A program made the position numbers and the translations under genes. A DNA stretch of 64,000 nucleotides from Phymatolithon calcareum (taxonomy: Eukaryota > Rhodophyta > Florideophyceae > Hapalidiales). The notes below the pieces were generated by a model that was not told the DNA's origin, did not search any database, and worked only from the letters and a program-made list of their open reading frames with translations. The stretch covers positions 1,798,001 to 1,862,000 of the forward strand of contig OZ345361.1 of the NCBI GenBank assembly GCA_977006965.1. The letters run 5' to 3'. Positions 31,155 to 42,289 of this stretch are shown one piece after another. Numbering within the stretch: position 1 is the stretch's first letter; each line of letters opens with the position of its first letter.

Positions 31155-31205
31155 GCATACATAGTGTCCATATTCTCTGGATTCCTCTGTACAAATTTGA
31201 TTTTT
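31114..31205. repeat. 41-bp perfect inverted repeat with 10-nt loop
   Basis: 31114-31154 is the exact reverse complement of 31165-31205; the loop is GCATACATAG. The arms are the TTGTACAGAGGAATCCAGAG half-unit of the neighbouring array, so here two array units meet head to head. Confidence 0.88.
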
Positions 31206-32608
31206 CGTTTCAAATTGCTTATATATATACACTGGTTTACAGTCCTCGAAGCTGAATTACAGACTCCTGGACCACTTAAAAAATGGACCGGCTCGACACC
31301 CCGTTTTAAAAATTAAATTTACGACATTGAAGCACACAATGCAGAACTAAATGACATATTTAGAGAAACTGACACTTATTGTCATGGGAAATTAAAATTT
31401 GTAGATTGTGCAACTTAAAATTATTGATAATATTTTGTGTTCGCCTATATTTTCGCCATTGAAAAGTTGGACGTTTCAGAAATTCTGCAGATTGCCACCT
31501 TGTTTAATACTTTTAAAAAGACGTTTTGACTCGCTTCCCTGACATATATTCTAAGAATATTTGCAGGTTTCACATATTGAACTGATCTCCCATTCCACGA
31601 ACCACCAGCTAGCCCAATAGTCGCATCATTGTTCTGTAAGAGAGGAAGTTTCACCATGTGAGAGATTTGTTCTGAAATTTTATGAACATGGCCTGTTTTA
31701 ACAAGTATGATGTGTTTTCCTGCACTAAGAGTCAATAGCTTTGTTGTATCATAGCCTATTGATTTAACGAACTGGCAAGTATATTTGATTTCTACTTTTC
31801 CTAACGTCAATTTGAAGAAAGTTTTCCCCCAATTGAGGGATTGGTAGGTTCGTCCCTAGTCTTGTCCAAAACTTTAGTTTTTTCAAGGTACTTATTTCAG
31901 AAATTATGCTGAGCTGTCCCCTTTGAACACCATCGAATTTTTCATAGTTTACGTTAGCGCCAAACAGGACAGGAGATTGAATCTTGCAGGCATAGTTATC
32001 TAAACACATTTCTACAGATAAAGATTAAATATTTGGCTAGATAAAGCCGCAATAGGTGAAACAGAGTTAAAAATGTACTCTTTCAATCTTGGAGTCACAT
32101 GCACAGAAAACGTGCATATTCCGAGAGAACTAGCTTATATGATATTCAGAGATTTTGAATCCGATATCTCAAGCTTGAACGTTGTATAATTTATTCAATT
32201 CAAATAGCTCTATTCCCTATTGGAAGTATCTGGTATCCCCTTCATATAAGCAGTTCCAGTTTCTCGCATATACTGTGGCGGTTTGCGCACTTGTTTCTCA
32301 TGCGAGTGGTGCTGCGGTACGGAAATAAGTTTATTACTGTCACGGCTATGGATTTAATAAAAAATTGTCATAAAAGATACAGTTGAGACGTACTCCATGT
32401 ATGAATTGTTGACGTTATATATTTCCGAAGCCATATGGCACCTGTTTTTCGTACTTCTAGCGTTTGATATATCCAGTGTTAGCGGCACGCGGGCTATAAT
32501 ATATTTTTCTCACGTCTAATTATTACTGTTTCTTTACTCCGCAAAAGAAAATTTGAGTAAGAGACCATTTATTCGTAATAGTCTAAGTGGAAAACGGTAT
32601 GTAAAATT

Positions 32609-35600
32609 CTAATTAATAAAATCCCATGAGGGTAAAGAGAAGATATTAAAATCTGACGGAGGGATTAGAGACTGAAAGTGGTTACCGTCTGAGAAAAGTA
32701 TTGGAATTTGAAATGGTACAGCTGGGTTCTCCAGAGTAATATCCGGATATGGGCTGTAGACTGAAGTCGGAGACAAGGGACCAATTGTTGTATTTAGATC
32801 AAAGGCAGATTGATGTGTCCTTGTTGAAGAAGGACTATATGATATAATATTTTGATTTAATATAAGGGAAAGCAAGTTCATTTCATCACCAATATCAGCA
32901 GCCCACAAGCAACTTTGAGGAGTTCCAATCTTTAGAAACAACGACAACATTTCTAATGAGTTTTCGTATCCTATTGCAGCAGAAAATTGCTGTAAAGCAA
33001 CTCCTCGTTGAGAAGAAGAGAGGTTCATGTTTCGTAGAAAGCTGTGTTTTGTTTGTTCATCGGATTTTGACACTTCGGAAAGAAGGGAAGATATTTTTAT
33101 TCTACAATCTTGTGGATTCATATATAAAGCGTTTCCTAAACTCAGAGTGCAATAGAAAATGGAGAGAACTGTTGCATATATCCAGCAATTTCCATCACCT
33201 GGAACATCAACAGCTTTCCATAGTGTTGGGTGTTGAGAAACATTATCGGTTATGAGTGAGGTTATTGGCAGAGCAGGAGTTCTGAAATTACAACTTACAA
33301 GTAATCTGTGGACAGACTTCATTCTAATAACTGTTTGAGCTTGAAAATGAGGTAAGAGCAATTCGAAACATGAGCTTCCGACATCGAAAGAGTTATCATT
33401 TGAAGTATTATGTGTGGGAATATTAACCGATTGATGAATCACATTGTTTCTCTTTTTCTCATTATTTTTAAGTGGATAAAGGTCGATTACTATGTCTTCC
33501 GGGTCTTTCTCTTCAACTTTTGTCAGCTTCTGTATCTCATTATTTACTTCGTCCGGAAATATAATTCCATTCGTGAAATTCTCCAGCGTTTGTGTACAGA
33601 GCCCGTCAAGTCTTTCTTCTTCATCAAGAACTTCTTGAGAGGGCCTAAAATATTTAAAATCTTCCTCTGTGAGTTTTTTGCAGAGAAATAGACCTTCTAA
33701 TGTTTTAACACGAGAAGCCAATACATAGAGCGATGTTGGTTGACTACCAGGCTCATTAACAATGTACGACAAAATTGCATCGCATGTTGTTCCTTGAAGC
33801 TTGTGGGTAGTCGCTGCAAATGATGGAGATATTGGAATCTGTGTTACTTTTATACTGAAATTTCTGTTACGTAGACACGATACGCGGACAGTAAGTGAAT
33901 ATGGGAGTATTGGAATCGTATTATTAGGGTAGATTTCGGGTATATTTGGAAACCGTTTCTTTAATTTTGCTTGCTTTACAGACACATATACAATTTCCGG
34001 AATTGTGGATGCGATCTTCATTGGAGCTCCCTTCACTAAAATTGTGCGGAAAATGACATTCTCAGGGAATTGACACCCGAGTACAGTTCCGGTTGAACCA
34101 TTAGCAAGACCAAGCTTCGAGCTAATATTTTGAGTTATAAAAACGCGCATACCTGGAAAAATGACGAGCAATGGGGATAATCTTTGCAATTTATTATCTC
34201 CAATTTTAAGAAGATCTTCTAGTTGATCCATGGTTGGATTTGTACCTCTCTTTGTCGCACTGAATTCAGCGGGACATACAATAGGTATTTCGATTTCAGA
34301 ACTATTTTGAGATATCTCAGAGATACTGAGCCAATTTATAGAGTGTCTGCTACGATTTGCTTGGACAGCAATCGGAAATGATGCATTTGTATCTTGTCGA
34401 GTCCTAAATTGCTGTTGTACTTCAGAAGTCGGGCACAATGGATCTAAAAATCTGGTGTTTAAAACTTTAAAATCTTGAACTGTTTGATCACCTGTTCGCA
34501 GCCGTTTTAGAATATTTCCATAAGATGGATCAGATCGGTGCCTCATATTCTCCTTAAGCTTAACAACAGTCTTGAACGATTGCCAAATGTGGTACCCTGT
34601 GATATTATTCACGTTTACGTTTAACATTCTAGAGTTGCTTCCACAGACAGCTGATTCTGTTCCAGCCTTCGTTGCGCTATCCAATAGGAAAGAGCCTGTC
34701 TCTACAAATGCAGGAGGTGAGAATATAAACTTTTCGAAGCAAGGAGGAAGCTGTGCGAAATCACCTGCAGTTACTATATGAATTCTGGCATCGCTGCTTT
34801 TCTCAGTTCCCAAGAATGCTTTGATTTTCTTCATTGCCTTCGCAAATAGAGTCTGTCCTGTCATACTAATCTCGTCCCAGATAACCATGTAGACTCTTGA
34901 CCATTCCTCTAATTGTTTCATTGTTGGTTTCCTATTTTGAAATATTTTTAGCTTAGAATGGACTGTCTCCCCATTAACTAATACCGCAGCAATACCAGTT
35001 GGAGCAACTGTGACAACAGCGTCAGGATATCCCCACCCAACTGCAAGAAATCGAATTGCTTCAACTATCCTAGACTTTCCCGTCCCTCCTTCTCCAGATA
35101 AATGCATTCTAAGAGGTTTACCAGGCGGATATCGCAGCAGTGATCGTTTGAATGAATCTAATAGATAAGAACCAGCTATGCGAAAAGAAATAGTCTGTCT
35201 TTCATTGAGCGTGAATCTATTTGACACTTGATCAAGGGATGGGTTAATAATTTCTGCTTGTTTTTTTGAACAGCTGTCATTGGTATTCCGATTTTCAGAC
35301 TCAAGTTTTGATTTAATCGCATTTTCAAGCAATCTAACTATTGTTTCTTCCTTCGCATTTTTTGCAGATACATTCTGTTCTATTTTTTCTGAATTTATTT
35401 CTTTATCGTATTGGGATATTAGTCTCTCATATGACGCTTCGACATCTTTAGATAAAACACGAGTCTTAGAGATGCAATTGAGTTCCTTTTCTCTAAAGGG
35501 CCAGTACGATATGCCTTTTTCATTCTTTTCCGTATTAATATCTGTGAGGATATGGCGCATGACAACTGTTCTCATTCCGCTGAGAGAGCAAACGTCTTTT

Positions 35601-38600
35601 TCTCTCTGACCATTGGTTATTCTTTCGTTGATATTTATTTCATCAATTACGCCTCCTAAAATACGCTCAACTGTTCCAGGATGCAATTGAGAAGTAAATT
35701 GTTGTACATCAAATGGAGTACACTCTTCTAGATCATCACCACTAATTTCGTCCAGGGCACCAATGTCATCATCTTCCACTACAGACTCGTCAGAATCAAA
35801 TTCGACTCGGTTTTCGTGTTGTATTTCCCAATTTTCACGTTGCTCTGTCCTCATCTCCTGCGCTCTTCGTTTCCCAATATAGTACTGCTGCATGTTTGAG
35901 AGTATGTGCTCAGCTAGAGAATTCTTGTACTCTAAGCTATTTTTGAAATGGTGAAATGCTTCCTGGAATGATTTGAACCGTTGTATTATATTTTCTTTGC
36001 TTCTGTGTGGTTTAAAAAGAAGTAAAGCGATTTTTGCATACTTTTCCATGTCTTCATCACTGATTTCGTACAAATCAGGTATTCGAGGACCAATAATATC
36101 CGAGATTACTTTCACTTTACGTCGCTTAACCACTTTTGTAGCATAAAACGGATGGTTTGGGTGAAGACGCATGCAGTTTGGATTTGAATTAATGTCTTTG
36201 GGAATATCCTTGGATATAAGAAAGCGTTCTGTATAATCGTAAAGACATGTTTTCTCTAACTCTAATGGTCGTAAAGTGTAATTCGATGTCACATTGAATG
36301 CAATATAAGAATTTCGGTAAGGAATAATTCCAATATCGCTTTCAAGTTCATCCAAGTCGTACAAATGCCTACCCAAGTGCAAATTTTGAAATTCATGAGA
36401 GCTAACAAATGTAGTACCATGTAATAAGTAGTGCACAGCAGTTACAGCACCAACTTCAACGAGATCCGATCGAGCATATGCCATCGAAGCGATGCGTCCG
36501 TATATGGTTCGGGCAATAGAAATATCTTTTTTTAAAGCAGTTTCCTTTCCCAATCGCTTCGTGTAGGAAGCGAGAGTGATGGCAGCGATATTATCTATTG
36601 AGATTTGATCTTTTACAACGTACTTGATAGTATAATAAATTTCGTGAGCACAGCACAGAAGGAATCGAACATCATGATTTGATCGTATGACACGGAGCAA
36701 AACAGAATTGAAAGAGTTAATATATTCACTTCCTACGACTCTCTTTCCAGTAACGCTACCAAATTCGTCAATTTCAGTCAGATGATTTACTAATCTAGGA
36801 AAATTATACCTACAAAACCCTTCTCCACAGTTCGAGCTTCTTTTGAAGCAGCTTGCCACGTGCTTCCACCTATGGTTCTGGTTCAGAAGTAAAAGCTCTA
36901 TCATGAAGATTGTGTGCACGAGCGAGTCTTCAGGAGACGAATTTTTACCTGGAGTCGAGGGTATTCTTGGGACAGCTGCTTTAATTGCAATTTTGTTATC
37001 TTGTTCACTGTCATATTGTCTCCTCATGTTATCAGTGGGAAGCGAAAAAGTATCAGAACAATTATTTCCCGGATGACGTGAGACCGCTTTCTCGAATAAC
37101 TGCATTTTCATTCGTCTCAAGTTATGACGAATAACTACGTCTCCTCCGAAACGTTTTTGACATGTTTTACATTTTGCGGTCTCTGGAGGTGTGTCATATT
37201 TCAGATTTCGAGAATATGCTATCTTAGAAATCTTAGACGGCTCGATAGTTCCTTTCGAGCAACATTTCGGACATTCAAGTTCGCTTTCAGTATTAATCGC
37301 ACTTGATTCAATTACAGAGTCTATATATGAATGAATTCTATCTTGAAAATCTTTATCTGTCTTCAGCAGTAACATGATCTTATCAGAATCATTCGGAAAT
37401 CCTGCTAAGAACACAATGAGATGAACATGTAACGTTCCTTTGCCTTGATTTTCTATACCTCCCATAAAGGCTGTCGGTACACCAAAAAGACCACCTTGTT
37501 TTCGTGGAAGTTTCGTTTTCATATCAAATCCAATCATAGGTCCAAGAAGCATTTCTAAAATATTTGTGAAGAACAAATCACACGAGACTGGGTCTCTTCC
37601 TGCTATTTCTATCCGAGAAGCATTAGAAGGAATGTCGTTCTCAGTTATGCTTATTAGATTATCTCTGTTTATATCACCTGCAAAGAATGCTACTGTCGCA
37701 TTTCCATTTTCATTAGGAGTAACAGTAATGAACATTGCAGCACTGTGATATTTAGCGGCCATACTCCATGCTTTACGCTGGTAAATTTTTCGTTCTTCGT
37801 TCGTCGCAAATGTTTTCCCCAGTACAGCATTTACACGTCTGAGCAATCGTTTCCCCCCGGGATTCAGAGTCTTTTCAGTGAAATTGTGCCCATTTTTTAG
37901 GGTCTCTCTCTTTCTAGTTTCTTGTTGTAGATGCTCTGCAAGATCAGAAGCACTCACTTCATTTAGCATCTCGATTTCTTTCGGATTAAGTCTGCACGTT
38001 AGTGAAATGTGAGACATGGCGCGCTTTCTGGACACAACGTCGAATGCAATTAGTGGAAAAGTTTCGTCCTGCGAAAACTGTCTACTAGATAGTTTCAAGT
38101 AATGTTTAACACACTCTTCAAGACTAACGCCGACCTTTCTCGATACGTCCGGATGTCCGAGTCCGAAAGGAAATAAATGAGGAAAAAGTCGACCAAAGAA
38201 ATTTGGAGAGTTGGCAGGTAGGAACTTTCCAGCTTGCTGCACATCTATAACTTGAGCAGTGGCCATTTTAAGCGTTGTGATAGGCTCTGTAGCTTCTTCA
38301 CATGTGAAAAGGGATGCATCTTGTCGTATGATAGTTTCTTCATCTGCATTCTGAGCAATGTCAAGAACTGTTGGTCTGCGGATATTGCTCTGATTTTCGG
38401 ATATGTCTTCTGCGGACCTTCGATCGTCTATATAGCACACAGTGTTTATGTTATCAAGCTCGGATTGTCTACTTGAACATATGTTCTTTAGTCGGCATAT
38501 TTCGGATCCATTTTTTTCCAGACACTTGTACAGGGCATTGTTTTCCACATAGAAGTCAAGCAGGTTATTTATCTTTCCCTTTCGGGCGATATATCTCCTC

Positions 38601-39529
38601 ATGGTAGCTCTCTTTTGTGCATCTGTCATTGGGTTAGTAAAAATGAGCAATAATTTATCTTCCTCCTTAATTAGCTCATTGATGCCTTCTTTTATGACAT
38701 CTGGCTGAGAGGAAAATACAATAAAGTGACTTTTAATAAACTTATGCTTTCCTCCACGTGCTATAACAGTATGACCTTTTATGTTCGTGAGAGATGTAAG
38801 TCTTTTCTCAGTCACTGTTGCGTCATTGATTGATTTTGGAAGCAAGCCGATAGTGAACCCATTTGCGATCGAGAATTTCGGTGGATTTATATTTTCGTAT
38901 TTAGAACCGCGCTGTAAAGAGTTGAAGCATGTATTGCAAACTCTAATTCTGAAAATGTTTTCCATAGTTTTATCTTCTTCAACGCCCTGTTTCGAAAGGA
39001 GTGCATTTTCAAGCTCAGAAATATATACCGAAATATCGTAAAAGCGTTTCAACCGTTTCGGAAGATCGGCAGATGGAGATAGGCGACTCAAACATCTAGT
39101 ATAAAAGTCTTCGCTAGGTTCGCGAAGAGGACAGAGATCCTCTCTTGACCATGAATCACATACCGCACATACTTTTTGTTCCATAAAAGGACCTGTAAGC
39201 ATTTCTCGGCATTCTTCATGAATTGCTCGTTTTGTCTCTTCTGAAATTGCTGAAAACGATTCATTTTTATTCATTTTTGCTAATTCTTCCTCTGGCAGAA
39301 GTTCAACGCCTACAGAATCTCTAGGAAAGTTCACGTTTCTCGATACAACAGCTGGAAGGATTGGAACAGATTTCCTCTTTCTCATCATTGGAAATGCGGT
39401 ATTCTCGAGTTTGGAAGCTATTGTTTTTGGGAAGTTACTTTTATAATTTGGAAGGATCGGAATACATTTTTTAAATTTTTTCGGTCGTTGTGAAGAGTTT
39501 TTGGAATCGTACTCTCTCTTTTTCTTCAT
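32609..39529 (-). CDS. Helitron Rep-helicase with C-terminal OTU protease domain (2306 aa)
   Basis: Replicates and transposes the element by rolling-circle single-strand transfer. Intact frame, ATG to stop. In order: basic N-terminus; Cys pairs CAVCDSW...C and CNTC (about 120-200), probably zinc-binding; the Helitron N-terminal region; the Rep nuclease with QGKGTLHVHLIVF (HUH motif, near 700) and IYYTIKYVVKDQ (two catalytic-type Tyr, near 966); a CPKC...CKTC zinc knuckle between; a Pif1-type SF1 helicase with GEGGTGKS (Walker A, near 1480), VIWDEISM (Walker B, near 1550), TAGDFAQLPP and LASRVKTLEGL (near 1940). The C-terminus is an OTU cysteine protease domain, DVPGDGNCWIYA (Asp/Cys, near 2113) and DGNHFQSL (His, near 2283). 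No stops and all key residues present, so possibly still active. Confidence 0.93.
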   Translation of the reverse strand: MKKKREYDSKNSSQRPKKFKKCIPILPNYKSNFPKTIASKLENTAFPMMRKRKSVPILPAVVSRNVNFPRDSVGVELLPEEELAKMNKNESFSAISEETKRAIHEECREMLTGPFMEQKVCAVCDSWSREDLCPLREPSEDFYTRCLSRLSPSADLPKRLKRFYDISVYISELENALLSKQGVEEDKTMENIFRIRVCNTCFNSLQRGSKYENINPPKFSIANGFTIGLLPKSINDATVTEKRLTSLTNIKGHTVIARGGKHKFIKSHFIVFSSQPDVIKEGINELIKEEDKLLLIFTNPMTDAQKRATMRRYIARKGKINNLLDFYVENNALYKCLEKNGSEICRLKNICSSRQSELDNINTVCYIDDRRSAEDISENQSNIRRPTVLDIAQNADEETIIRQDASLFTCEEATEPITTLKMATAQVIDVQQAGKFLPANSPNFFGRLFPHLFPFGLGHPDVSRKVGVSLEECVKHYLKLSSRQFSQDETFPLIAFDVVSRKRAMSHISLTCRLNPKEIEMLNEVSASDLAEHLQQETRKRETLKNGHNFTEKTLNPGGKRLLRRVNAVLGKTFATNEERKIYQRKAWSMAAKYHSAAMFITVTPNENGNATVAFFAGDINRDNLISITENDIPSNASRIEIAGRDPVSCDLFFTNILEMLLGPMIGFDMKTKLPRKQGGLFGVPTAFMGGIENQGKGTLHVHLIVFLAGFPNDSDKIMLLLKTDKDFQDRIHSYIDSVIESSAINTESELECPKCCSKGTIEPSKISKIAYSRNLKYDTPPETAKCKTCQKRFGGDVVIRHNLRRMKMQLFEKAVSRHPGNNCSDTFSLPTDNMRRQYDSEQDNKIAIKAAVPRIPSTPGKNSSPEDSLVHTIFMIELLLLNQNHRWKHVASCFKRSSNCGEGFCRYNFPRLVNHLTEIDEFGSVTGKRVVGSEYINSFNSVLLRVIRSNHDVRFLLCCAHEIYYTIKYVVKDQISIDNIAAITLASYTKRLGKETALKKDISIARTIYGRIASMAYARSDLVEVGAVTAVHYLLHGTTFVSSHEFQNLHLGRHLYDLDELESDIGIIPYRNSYIAFNVTSNYTLRPLELEKTCLYDYTERFLISKDIPKDINSNPNCMRLHPNHPFYATKVVKRRKVKVISDIIGPRIPDLYEISDEDMEKYAKIALLLFKPHRSKENIIQRFKSFQEAFHHFKNSLEYKNSLAEHILSNMQQYYIGKRRAQEMRTEQRENWEIQHENRVEFDSDESVVEDDDIGALDEISGDDLEECTPFDVQQFTSQLHPGTVERILGGVIDEININERITNGQREKDVCSLSGMRTVVMRHILTDINTEKNEKGISYWPFREKELNCISKTRVLSKDVEASYERLISQYDKEINSEKIEQNVSAKNAKEETIVRLLENAIKSKLESENRNTNDSCSKKQAEIINPSLDQVSNRFTLNERQTISFRIAGSYLLDSFKRSLLRYPPGKPLRMHLSGEGGTGKSRIVEAIRFLAVGWGYPDAVVTVAPTGIAAVLVNGETVHSKLKIFQNRKPTMKQLEEWSRVYMVIWDEISMTGQTLFAKAMKKIKAFLGTEKSSDARIHIVTAGDFAQLPPCFEKFIFSPPAFVETGSFLLDSATKAGTESAVCGSNSRMLNVNVNNITGYHIWQSFKTVVKLKENMRHRSDPSYGNILKRLRTGDQTVQDFKVLNTRFLDPLCPTSEVQQQFRTRQDTNASFPIAVQANRSRHSINWLSISEISQNSSEIEIPIVCPAEFSATKRGTNPTMDQLEDLLKIGDNKLQRLSPLLVIFPGMRVFITQNISSKLGLANGSTGTVLGCQFPENVIFRTILVKGAPMKIASTIPEIVYVSVKQAKLKKRFPNIPEIYPNNTIPILPYSLTVRVSCLRNRNFSIKVTQIPISPSFAATTHKLQGTTCDAILSYIVNEPGSQPTSLYVLASRVKTLEGLFLCKKLTEEDFKYFRPSQEVLDEEERLDGLCTQTLENFTNGIIFPDEVNNEIQKLTKVEEKDPEDIVIDLYPLKNNEKKRNNVIHQSVNIPTHNTSNDNSFDVGSSCFELLLPHFQAQTVIRMKSVHRLLVSCNFRTPALPITSLITDNVSQHPTLWKAVDVPGDGNCWIYATVLSIFYCTLSLGNALYMNPQDCRIKISSLLSEVSKSDEQTKHSFLRNMNLSSSQRGVALQQFSAAIGYENSLEMLSLFLKIGTPQSCLWAADIGDEMNLLSLILNQNIISYSPSSTRTHQSAFDLNTTIGPLSPTSVYSPYPDITLENPAVPFQIPILFSDGNHFQSLIPPSDFNIFSLPSWDFIN

Positions 39530-39981
39530 ACTGTTAAAATTCGGAAAAAGGTTAACTCTAGTACATTAATATATCAAACCTGATATCTCATGCCCAGGAA
39601 GTTATGAAACCAACAAAAGAAGTACAAAATTATTTTTAATTGATTTTCCTTTTCAGACTTTTTCCAAGATTTTATTTTTAAACGTTTTTCAAATTTAATA
39701 TTTTTCTCGAGTTTTCTTGGTTTTTGAAATTCTGCACAGAGGTAAAGGTTTTTTAGATATTACGAAGTGCTGTGAATTGTTTTCAATACGTATGAATAAT
39801 TATTGAATATCTTTGATTTGTATTGAATTTTTGTGAATGTTTATGAATGGTTTTGAAATGTTTTCACCTTCTTCGAACGTTTTTGACTCTTTCCAATCTT
39901 TTTTGAACTTTTTTGATCTTTTCTGACCTTTTTTGATTTTCAATCCTTCCCAATGTTTCGAATTTCTGATATTTCGAGGGG
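39530..39981. other. AT-rich upstream region of the Helitron gene
   Basis: Contains many TTTTTGA and TGAATnTTTTTGAA words (39780-39950), a degenerate simple repeat. It lies directly upstream of the helicase start and may hold its promoter. The same sequence recurs at 49327-49778. Confidence 0.4.
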
Positions 39982-40672
39982 CTAATTGTGCCGGATCGCG
40001 AGGGAGTGCGCTGCGATTGTTGTCTCAGCGTCTAATGAAGGCGTTTGCGTAAGGATGGACGGCGGAACGAAGGCGGAGAGCCCAGCGGCACGGGGTACCG
40101 GCTTGTTCTTCGTCGTTGACGGAGTTGTGCGAGTAGCGGTGTGGATTGCAGGTGGTAACGGGACGTTGCTCGTCGTGCTTTCAGGGGAAATCGGCTGTGT
40201 GCGGAATGATGAACGGGGGTGGGGAGCATGCATAGAAGGGTGGATGTGAGTTTGGTGGAAGCACTCGTTGTTCAAATAACATCTGAGAAACTTATCATAT
40301 TGTAACACTCTGTCCTTTTTGGTTACCTTTCTGATTATCATTCTTGGAGAAGATCTCCTGGGATATGTTGACCTCATTTTAAAACCCTTTTTCGTTAGGC
40401 TCTGAAAATGATATTCCACACTTGAGGATTGACATCTTTTTTAGCGCGTGACTTAATGTGCGGTCTTCTGGTTCGTTCTTTTCGGAAACGTTGGAAGAGG
40501 CAGTCTGTACAACGGAGTTTGCGTTTCGCTTCTTTAAGAAGGATGCACGGCACGAGATCGTTCTGTAAAATACTGGACGAGCGACTGCATCCACTGCCAA
40601 GGTACAATTTCGGCAGAGGATGTTTTTTTCTTGCGTTACATTCGTCGTGAACTGGATTCCGACGTGTTTCAT
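39982..40672 (-). CDS. Two overlapping open frames upstream of the helicase (hypothetical)
   Basis: The frame 40672-40379 (97 aa; has ILCRNC and a basic middle) overlaps the frame 40419-39982 (145 aa; Pro/Thr/Ser-rich). They differ by one reading frame and overlap at a run of A (ACGAAAAAGGGTTTT). Both are on the same strand as the helicase. If joined by a frameshift or a small intron they would form one basic protein of about 225 aa with possible Cys ligands. No family recognised; may be a second Helitron-encoded protein or chance. Confidence 0.3.
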
Positions 40673-42289
40673 AGGAGGGCCAGGAAAGATGTCTTGAAGG
40701 CAGACAATAATTACTGCTTTCTAGAGAAGGAACCTTTAAAAATGAATAATTTTAGACCTATAAAGATCCCCTCGAAACGTCTCTGCTGCAATGATGAAAA
40801 GAATGTAATTGCAAAGGTTGCTGATCAGAAAGTTATACCAGGGGAATGAAAGAGCCGTGGTTGCACAGTGACATCTAACTTTTGAGTTGCAGATCGTGTT
40901 CTGATATCATAACCTGAACGAGACAGAGAGGATATTTAGAGACTTGAAATAGAGATGTAAGTGACCCTTACAACTTGTTTATTGAATGTCTGAAACTGTA
41001 TTATAGGGCTTTTGAATTTTGTATACCTCAAAGGACACACAGCTTGCACATAGACGAATGGGTATCATAAAGCGGCTCGTGCTCCATGGTTCAGTGTCAT
41101 ATTTTCACCTGTGCAGTTAATGCATTACCTTGCTCCAGCATGGTTTCGAACCTATCTCAATACGGACAATTGACCTTGGAGAGAACGTGATAATGAACCC
41201 AGGAGAAACGTGCGATTAAAACTTGTCTGAGCCTGAAGATTGAAGGTGGTGCATGTGCGACGTTGAGCGGAAGTGGTATGGTGGGGCGTAGTGTAGATCT
41301 GTCGCTGGATTCCCGCCGCACCGACTTGCACGGCGAAGAAGCGATCAGGAAGGGTAGGAAATCTTGGAATTCGCGTGGCCGAAGGGTATCACAAGAATGA
41401 TGAATGCAAGGTCTAAGCAATCGAGCCGAAATGCAGAAACCTCCACCGTCCTTTACTAAGAGGAAGCGAAAACGTTTCTTATGTCTTACTAAAAAAGTGA
41501 AAATACACAAATTCGCATGGGAAATGTTCCTTGTGTGGCCCAGCGAATCACCTAGAGAAGGAAACTAAGGTCGCGTGCCTCTTTTTTGGAGTTCCATGTG
41601 GATCACAATAAACGGTTCGTGGTGTATAGCCGCGAAAAACGCAAGCAGCATTCAATTGTGCTGATACAGTATGCGCGAGTTCTTCTTGTACTCTGTAAAC
41701 CGAGGATGTTCCTAATTCAAGGATCTAGTTAACGAGGATTGACTCTATTTCTTGCAAAGAAACGAGTCGAGCAGCTAGACCTGCCGCTACAATAAGATCT
41801 CCTAGTGTTCCTGTCATTTATACGGGCTCAACATGTGCTCACCAATGAAAAAGTGGCATGACACCCAGTTTGCTTTTCTCCCTCTCTTAGCATTTCTGTT
41901 TTCCAACTCTGTAGATAAATATTTTTAAGTGAAAGGAAGCAAAAGCAATGCGTTCTAGCTCAATAGTTTATTTGAGTCAAGAGCTGAAAACGTCTCTATT
42001 GGAAGGAAAACAATACGAAGAGCTCATGTACTATATCAAAATTCTTTTTCGAAGCACGTGCTGAAATTTGTCGCCTGTCTATGTTCGATTTCAACCATGA
42101 GCGAATGTACTCAATAAGGCTTGGCCACGGGCAACTGCTGTAACATATGCTTGATACAGGAAATTGTTCCGAAGAAAGGCTTCAGTTTCGAGTACAAAAC
42201 GTGTGAATCCATGGGTTGGAGAGTATGTTCAAAAATGTGATACCATTTTATACGAAGAGGTCACCAACGGCAATCTCGAAATGATTTCT
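40673..42289. other. Unassigned region within the Helitron
   Basis: Frames such as 41157-41510 (minus, 117 aa) have no motif and no supporting context. No repeats other than the large duplication are seen here. Confidence 0.35.

Noticed and set aside
41140-41160. GGTTTCGAACC as a possible tRNA T-arm
   Set aside because: No matching acceptor, D or anticodon arms nearby.
41157-41510. 117-aa minus-strand frame
   Set aside because: Low-complexity mix of Arg, Ser and Pro, no motif, and its second appearance at 50954-51307 is only the duplicated contig end.
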